A stretch of DNA of 64,000 nt from NCBI GenBank assembly GCA_039704465.1, contig JASFAU010000015.1, positions 854,126 to 918,125 of the forward strand. Reading direction: 5' to 3'. Positions 57,671-64,000 of this stretch are shown here, piece by piece. Source of the DNA: Plasmodiophora brassicae. Lineage: Eukaryota > Endomyxa > Phytomyxea > Plasmodiophorida > Plasmodiophoridae. Numbering within the stretch: the first letter of the stretch is position 1; each line of letters starts with the position of its first letter. Below the pieces are notes generated by a model, which worked only from the letters and a program-made list of their open reading frames with translations, was not told the origin of the DNA and did not search any database. The position numbers were made by a program, and so were the translations under genes.

Positions 57671-58919
57671 TCAATGCACCCGAATATACTCTGAAAGTTT
57701 AGTCCCCGGAGGGGAATAACATCGCCTGTAGCGCCGCATAGCATCGTCGAGCTTCGTCGTGGCACGGTTGTCGCTTGAGGAACATATCGACGTGGCACAT
57801 GGCTCGCTTGACGTCCAGGTCGGGGTCGCCGTGCTGTAGATCGGCGATCCACTCGAAGCGGCGCTGGAACCGTACCCAGGTTGAATACGAAACGTCGGGT
57901 CGCCATCGCTGGACGACGACTCGTGTGATGACCCGGGAGAGGACGACCCCGACGACAACGAACGTGTCAGTCGTCCACGCTTGCCTGGACGTGGTTCCGA
58001 GTGACGATCGAGTTCAGGTCGGCGCCGTAGCGCTCTATCATCGGCCGCTGATATGGAATATTCATAAAGCGAAGTCGGCAAGCATAACACCTGTCGTACC
58101 CGACTCTTCGCCGTTTTCATGCTCCAGCGACGTGTTCTTGCGTTGAATGGATTGTGCATCCGCGCCGTGCTCGCCCCCGGTCGACATCAGCTTGCCCGCG
58201 TGGTCGTACACGACGCATAGCGGTCGGGCTCCGGGACCCCTTAGGTAACCGCCAACCTCATCGTCGTTGAGGATGTTGGTCACGGTGTCGCCTCTGCAGA
58301 TGTAGAAACGTTGGGCCTCAGCGTATCGGCTCGGGGAACATAAATACGGCCACGACTTGGCGTTTCCCGGCGGCCTCGAACGGCAAGCTGATCACTAGAC
58401 CGCACAGTTGCAGCAGCGTCTCGCCGAACAGGAACGAACATCGACATGTGGAATGCCGGCACGGGCTGTGCGTGTTGTCGCTCGGTCCGCGACAACCCGT
58501 TGCAACGACAGACATTTCGAGGCCATGACGTGGTCGAAGTGCACGATGTGTTCAATGACGCAACGCAAGCCCGAACTTGATGGGGACGACGCAGACAGGT
58601 ACTTTTGGTGGATTTGGCGCAGCAGGCCTTGAAGAAGATACCCAGGATGCTGTTGGATATCCGCACAGTGGCGAATGACCCGTTGCAGTGCTGCCGTCGC
58701 GGCAGCAGGGGGCATCGTGACGTTGCGCAGGAGGTCTGCCAGAGCGGCCACCCATCGCAGGTTCGTAGTACGCACAGGCAGGGCGCTGGTGGCCGTGCAG
58801 AACGTCCTTGCCAGGAGCGAAGATCTCAGCGCCTGGACAGCAGCAACAGCCCAGTCCAGGGGTTCGTAGGTAGCAGCGAAGCCGGCCCGCACCGGACGAT
58901 CAGGAGTCGCTGATGCCAA
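57671..58919 (-). CDS. Unknown minus-strand gene, probably spliced (Ala/Arg-rich N-terminus, Ser-rich C-terminus)
   Basis: Three minus-strand segments look coding. The first, 58919 to about 58500 (MASATPDRPVRAGFAATYEP ... LLRNVTMPPAAATAALQRVI ... CVIEHIVHFDHVMASKCL), is helical. The second, about 58480-58318, reads CSFLFGETLLQLCGLVISLP and KRQVVAVFMFPEPIR. The third, about 58310-57671, contains GDTVTNILNDDEVGGYLRG, CVVYDHAGKLMS and a Ser-rich stretch. They lie in different frames, so either introns near 58500 and 58315 or frameshifts separate them, and I could not fix the junctions. I recognise no domain. ATG 58919 has no coding-like frame upstream. It may be a decaying gene, being next to the duplicons. 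Confidence 0.4.
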
Positions 58920-58959
58920 CTTGGCGGGCGCTGGGGCAGCTGCCGACTGGCGATCTAAG

Positions 58960-59640
58960 AAGGGAAACCGTCTGCTATCAGTGTACCGTCGTACATCTCG
59001 TCAACACGACGACGATGAAACCGACCTGAGTCGTTTGTTTTTTCGTGGGGAATCCGCGTGGGGGACAGTGCCTGACCCGGACGCGCCCCTGTTCTCTGTC
59101 GACCGGATGATGAACGCCGACGCGCACGCTGGCGGCTCCGCGTTGATGAAAGAGCTGGACGCGCCGCTGATTTCGTTCGTGCCGACGACCGGCGTCGAGG
59201 GGATACCGGGTCATCGCCGCCGTCATCATCAATGTCGACGTCGTCCGTGTGTCCTGGCCGGCATGCGCTGTCGGATTCGTCACCATCATCGTCGGGTGTG
59301 ACGCTGGCCGGCGACTATGCAGTGGGGTGGCTCGATTAGTAAGCACGTTAGGCAGCATGTACGGTTCGGTCGTTAGCGTACCTAACGATCTCGGCGACGG
59401 TTGGCCGCGGGCGGGGCTGGGTCGAGCCAACGCGCCAGCGCTAACGGCGCTGTGTACGATTTCTGTCCGTTCCCTGATGGCGGCTACGTACCCGTCGTCC
59501 AGGATCCCGACGTCGTCCTCGATGTCGGCCGTATCATTGGACGCAATGAGCTTCACGTTCCCTGTCCACGCGACCATAAACATGTCACGCGCGTACGCAT
59601 TGCCGAATTCGACCTCGTCCAACTTGCCATGAACGCAGCC
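58960..59640 (-). CDS. Coding-like minus-strand segments of an unknown protein with acidic tail
   Basis: One frame (about 59640-59440) reads GKLDEVEFGNAYARDMFMVA and NDTADIEDDVGILDDGYVAA. Another frame (about 59310-59170) gives an Asp-rich stretch, TPDDDGDESDS and DDVDIDDDGGDDP. Codon composition resembles the confirmed genes. They may be 3' exons of the gene starting at 60465, reachable by skipping from about 59720 to the segment near 59650, or a separate gene. No domain recognised; exon borders unresolved. Confidence 0.35.
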
Positions 59641-59705
59641 CAGGTGTCGACACCGCTCTCTGAACGCCGGTGAAGCAGTCGACACATGCCACCGGCGACG
59701 ATCAC

Positions 59706-60465
59706 TCAGGACGTCGGCGTATGTACTGCTGGGGACGAGCAGTCCTTGTCAGCGCTATCGTCCGGCCGTGCTGAACCCAAATAGACGATAGTGTCATCGC
59801 CCAGGTAGCGCGCGTGACAAAGGGTCAGCTGCAGGCGCTTTGCGGGCGTCAGGCCGCCGATCAGGATGCGAGCACGGTCTGCGGGGTGATGTCGCCAACG
59901 TCATTCTTCACGGGTAGTGACAGGCCTTGATCAGGGCTTGGCCATTGCGCTGCCCGAGGATCTCGGTGTCGACCGTCGGACGCTGGTACATAATCGAACA
60001 ATGCGGATCGCAGAACATGGAGCCCCAGTCGACCACTCGCTTTGATGGATCAGCCAGATATTCGTGCCTGGCGTGGTTGAGCGCCAGGATCAATGTCAAG
60101 CTATTGAACAAGCGGTTGACGTTTCCGCACACGGTACCTGTCCCGGGTAGAGGCATCGGCGTCATCATTCGGGCGGCGACGTCTTTGAGCGATCCGACCA
60201 CGTCGGGTGTCTTCAACTGTTTCATTGGAGACAACTTGCCCGACCTTAGGGAGACGATCTGGTTCGGGGGGATTAGCGGCGGACACTGGGCCGAAAATGG
60301 ATTCAGCGCGGATACATCCGCGAGGCCTTGTATCGCCACTGTATTCCAAGGTTCGATACATTGGTGATATATCTGCCAAACATATTGCCAGTGTATCTGA
60401 TTGCATTCATTGCCAATACAGCATATCGCAGAGTCCGGATGGTCTTTAACATGCTTTAGTAGCAC
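59706..60465 (-). CDS. Unknown protein, two-exon model (238 residues)
   Basis: Exons 60465-59922 and 59878-59706 joined across a 43-bp intron (GTCACT...CAG) give 717 nt, 238 residues. The splice keeps a coding-like frame, IKAY to RARILIGGLTPAKRLQLT. The protein begins MLLKHVKDHPDSAICC and contains NRLFNSLTLILALNHARHEY and DWGSMFCDPHCSIMYQRPTV. Cys residues are frequent but not in a recognised zinc motif. The donor is weak and the intron short for this genome, so the model is tentative. If the second exon is spliced onward, the acidic segments at 58960-59640 would belong to it. No family recognised. Confidence 0.42.
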
Positions 60466-60775
60466 ATGTCCACATTGTTTATAGTCAGTAGCTGGTTGAC
60501 ACCAACGCGAGGGGAATAGCGTTTGCTCTCAAGAGAAGGCATACAAAAGGAACAGCTGAGGCGGCCTCGCTATCGTTGACGACGTCGTCGCCGACTCGCT
60601 GGCAGATGACTAGGCACTAGGCCGAGCAACGTTACAACGGACAGCATGCACGATGGGGAACATCGGGCTATCCTGCAGGCGATGCGTAGCAAGTACACGG
60701 TCCTTGTCTAGAGTGACGACGCAGGAATGGGGGGCGGCAATCGGACACGAGATCATGTCCCAACCATCTGCTCAA
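60466..60775. other. Short spacer between two unknown minus-strand genes
   Basis: About 310 bp with no coding character. It presumably holds the promoter of the gene starting at 60465 and the 3' UTR of the gene ending at 60776. Confidence 0.3.
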
Positions 60776-61444
60776 TCATAGCAAATGGTGAATCAAGGAG
60801 TCAACCAGGTGGCGCCGTGCTTTACCGCTGCAGTGGAATAATTCAAGCGTTAGCGATTGTATCGCTAAACGCGGCGGCGCCAGCGGCATCTCGATGCGAA
60901 GTACTTCGTTGATTGCTCCTAGGTGCACGTCCCCGTTTGTATCAACGAATGCCGCAACGTAATCGTTGTCGGTTGTCGAATGACGGCCATGTCGCGCCTG
61001 CCACCTTACATGTCCTGGACGATGCATGCGTTAGTAACTATAGGTGGGTGCAATATAAAGAGCAATCGTACCGAACTTCACACTTTGGAAGGTTGTGGCA
61101 TTTGATGGAAGTAGACAGCAGCCGTAACTATCATGACAGAACTCGTCAAAGACGTCGATAGCGCCTGTCACTTCGTCATAGTTACCGACTCGCGCGACCG
61201 TCGTTTCAGCGAACCTACTGCATGCCTCCAGGTAGTGCAGAGCCCATGGATGTTCCTTGAACGCTTGCCAGTCCTTGTGTGACAAGGTTGATGGATCCAG
61301 CATCGAATGTCCAGTGATAAGATGAAGGGTTTCGCCTGATGTTCGGGGAATTCCAACGACATAATGTTCGCCGCCACATCCATGCCAGAATATCGCATTT
61401 GCCCAAACACGAGAGGATTCCCATGATTGCAGGAGTATTCCGAA
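60776..61444 (-). CDS. Unknown protein, 3' exons (5' end not found)
   Basis: Exons 61444-61072 and 61014-60776 are joined across a 57-bp GTACGA...CAG intron and end at a stop. The frame is continuous through WHGCGGEHYVVGIPRTSGET, LSHKDWQAFKEHPWALHYL and RFAETTVARVGNYDEVTGAI. The second exon reads KFGHVRWQARHGRHSTTDND then YVAAFVDTNGDVHLGAINEV. That last part, a short beta-rich stretch with alternating His/Asp, loosely recalls C-terminal regions of some CACTA-like transposases, but the likeness is too weak to name it. An in-frame TAG lies directly before 61444, so an upstream exon must exist or this is a fragment. Confidence 0.5.
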
Positions 61445-62765
61445 CTACGGCCACACCTGAGGAGAGTAACGGCTATCAACAGACATATCGCCAAAGGGAC
61501 CAATTAGATGCATGCGTTGATTACCTCAGCCTCACCGCAGCTGACGTTATCTGGTAATTTGCGGAAATGTTCCTTGGCTGCCCCCTTGTCGATCCATCAT
61601 TCTATAGGGGAAGTCCAGACAAAGCCGCGACCTGGACCGACGTACTTGACACTATATATCGGGAACGTGGACTTAAAGGAAGGCACCTACAGTGACGCTC
61701 CCATAAGTTGTCTGCCTGAGAGCAGAGTCCAGTCGATCAACTTACTGATATTGTAAAACGAAACGGGCGGCAGCATCTCGAGCTTTGTCAGACAGCGGCG
61801 AAACTGCAACGCTATCTGAGGAGCACCTGCCGTCCTCGTCGGTGCTTTCCAGCGGGGTTCAGCCGTCGTCTTCATCATTACGAAGACTAGTAGGGCCGCG
61901 CTTCCAGAGTGTCGCGGTATACCGCCAACGGGGGGGCGCCCTTGCGGGTTGTCGTCAAGTGACGGTGCTCCCCTGACATCACTGTCATAGGGTGGGGACA
62001 ACCCTCCGCGGTTGAGATGCAGCGGCACCTGGTTACCATCCCCGGATGGTAACGAATCCCGGCGCGAGGGAACTCGTGGATCCCATGGTGAGCGCGACGA
62101 ATTCGTTGGCGGCCACAGACGACTGGAATCGGACGCGGTCGCGCGGTGGCGGACGTTGCGTTTGGGGGGTGACATCGATACGCGGTGCCTCGTAGTGCCA
62201 CGTCGCATAGGCTCGACCTGCACCGGGAAGCACTGTACTGTCACGAGACTGAACCCATCGATCTCCGCCCCATCGGGGCAGACGCCGGCACGTGAGTCAC
62301 CCAGGCAACCACATCGTACCGTCACGGCCATGGGTTGCGCCGGAAAATGGTGTCTTTAAACATCGAAAACATTGCCATGTCGTGCGCGTGCTGCGGTATA
62401 TTGAGGTTCGCCCTAATATTGAGTGGATCACGGACTCCGACAACATCCGCGAGGGCGGAGGAGGCCGCGGAGGCGCGTTATTTGAAAGGACTACCGTACG
62501 ACGTCGATGGCGCCCGCATCTTCTCGCCGGCAGGCGGACGTTCGCGAAGTCGCGTTCGAGCCGCGCCAGCCGGGGTTCCGCCTTCGCCAATCGCGTCCCT
62601 GGAAGACGAAGACAAGCAGTCTCGTCGTGACGGCCTGGCTGCGTCTCCTCCGAATCAACTGTCTTTTCACCACCCGTGTCCGATCGGGAAGAAAGGTTGC
62701 ACCGACGACACACGATCGCACTATCATACGTTTGAATGGTCTTCCTTTAGCAGTGAGGGAAAAAC
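61445..62765. other. Region without a confidently supported gene
   Basis: A 214-codon minus-strand frame (62331-61687) is the longest here. Its content (Arg/Ser/Pro-rich start, ending QIALQFRRCLTKLEMLPP) is not clearly protein-like, but it could be an upstream exon of the gene at 60776-61444. Plus-strand frames near 62335-62811 have low coding character. No repeat or RNA gene recognised. Confidence 0.3.
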
Positions 62766-63502
62766 ATGGGAATGGCGGCAGCGGCAGTGCAAAGACTGGA
62801 CCGTCTATTGATCCAGGCTCACCTGCAGTCATTTCTCGGCAAAGGTGTCCGCCAGAGAAACGACTCGGGGCGCGTTCAATTTCTCTTGTGCAAGGAAACG
62901 TTGAGGCAGTATGTAGAATCTATATCTCGTTTGCAACAAATTTGACATGTTCCGTTGTCAGGTTGGTCCTGGACCACAAGCTGGCAGATGTTGTGGCCTT
63001 GTCTACTAAAAAAGGAGTTGCCAAGACGGGTACAGCAATGGCTTGTGGAGGAACACCAGATCGAGCAGGCCGTTGCTGAGACGTTTCCGTTCGAAGAAAT
63101 CAAAATCTGTAAGTTCGGTTAAGCGTGCCATGTCGGCCTTGCTTCTAATTGGGATGCGTTACAGTCATCCAAAATGAGCTCAAGCATCGACGGCTCGCCT
63201 CAGGCATCTCAACAAGCAACAAGAGCCCTGTCAAGAGGCAGAAAGCGTGCCTTGTCGATCATCCGAGCTTGATGATGGACGACCACGGCATCGCTGTCAA
63301 CGCGGACGTTGGAATCGTTGACCGCTGTGTCGGTCTGCTGCTGCAACAGGGCCTTCCGCAAGAATGGTTTTGCTTCCTGGAAGTGCTGCGAAGTGAAATA
63401 GCACTCCAGTGCCCGATGTTCGACAACGTAACGCTCTCCACCAAGGTCGACTTGCCGCGTCACGTCGGCAATTGGATCCGGCGGCATCTAGCACGGCAAT
63501 GA
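62766..63502 (+). CDS. Unknown three-exon protein (201 residues)
   Basis: Exons 62766-62912, 62988-63108 and 63165-63502 sum to 606 nt. Both introns (75 bp GTAGAA...CAG, 56 bp GTAAGT...CAG) restore frame between coding-like segments. The protein starts MGMAAAAVQRLDRLLIQAHL and continues with helical LLKKELPRRVQQWLVEEHQI. Next come a basic patch (NKSPVKRQKACLV) that could be a nuclear localisation signal, and a C-terminal region DRCVGLLLQQGLPQEWFCFL ... VGNWIRRHLARQ. No family recognised. Its composition resembles other unknown genes of this end of the window, which are less GC-rich than the left-hand genes. Confidence 0.6.
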
Positions 63503-64000
63503 CGCTCCCGTCGAGCGGCAAGGGACGATGGTATTGTCACCGAAAATTCTGAGCTGTGAAATGTGAATACAGTACGCGAATCCATTCGTTTCAGAAGTCT
63601 TGGAAAAATGGCATTCGTACTCACAATGTATCGTGGTCGGATACAGAACAAGTATTCAGCCCATACATTGTCGATACAGCTGTCAGCGATCGGATGTCCT
63701 GCGACGTATTACGCAGTGCATCCTGAGTACAGATCTACATGTCGGGGATGTATTGCGCCGCGCAGTCGGAATGCAGTTATATATGGCTTCAACCTACTGG
63801 ACTGCGCAGACAGGGTACATCGTTCTATATCGTCAATGTATCATATCTGGGTACATCGGCAATAGGCGGAGTTTTGTATTGCGAATGAATTTATTTTCGG
63901 TCCAGTGGGAATACATACAATGATCGTGGTGAGCCCTGCAAGCACGGCGCCGTTGGCGAACCGAACAGCGACGGCCTGCTGGCGCTGCATCTGCCGACGG
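63503..64000. other. Right-edge spacer, AT-richer
   Basis: About 500 bp with several ATACA/TGTAT words but no regular repeat, and only short open frames. The final 80 bases return to higher GC and may start another gene outside the window. Confidence 0.35.

Overview
The window is nuclear DNA from a GC-rich, flagellated, probably unicellular eukaryote. Genes are dense and carry short introns (43-75 bp, occasionally about 165 bp) that mostly start GTACGT or GTxxGT and end CAG/TAG. I built the gene models by hand. Each intron was accepted because it restores the reading frame and family similarity, and the summed exons of every main model are a multiple of three. An outer-dynein-arm docking protein implies motile cilia. 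The ADP/ATP carrier wording, the tandem FYVE protein and ATAD3 lean towards the stramenopile/SAR side of the tree, but this is a weak inference and the lineage is not proven.

Left part (1 to about 24,100) is an ordinary gene-rich region. In order it holds: LUC7-like (partial, -), FYVE-FYVE-ubiquitin-like-SH3 protein (+), ODA docking coiled coil (+), LRR/coiled-coil protein (-), ADP/ATP carrier (+), DDX6/Dhh1 RNA helicase (+), an unknown small protein (+), an EF-hand protein (+), a NEK kinase (-), a G-protein-coupled-receptor kinase with a CaaX tail (-), a one-finger C2H2 protein (-), ATAD3 (+), a nucleotide-sugar transporter (+) and a zinc-ribbon/coiled-coil protein (+). They look like independent housekeeping, ciliary and signalling genes, not an operon.

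Middle part (about 24,300 to 57,500) is repeat territory. A 653-bp non-autonomous DNA transposon with 8-bp target duplications is followed by diverged gene-like duplicons (25.2-28.4 kb). Next comes a very large 169-bp satellite array (29,254-43,662 and 48,705-53,518, about 113 monomers with visible higher-order structure). The array is split by a 5,042-bp CACTA-superfamily transposon (43,663-48,704) with clean inverted ends, a TGT target duplication and an apparently intact 980-residue five-exon transposase. More copies of the duplicon family (54.0-57.5 kb) lie on the far side. The satellite could be centromeric or pericentromeric.

Right part (57.6-64.0 kb) is lower in GC and holds several protein-coding segments I do not recognise, mostly on the minus strand, plus one well-supported three-exon unknown gene on the plus strand. 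The long minus-strand open frames across the satellite are a by-product of a monomer that rarely contains stops, and are not annotated as genes.
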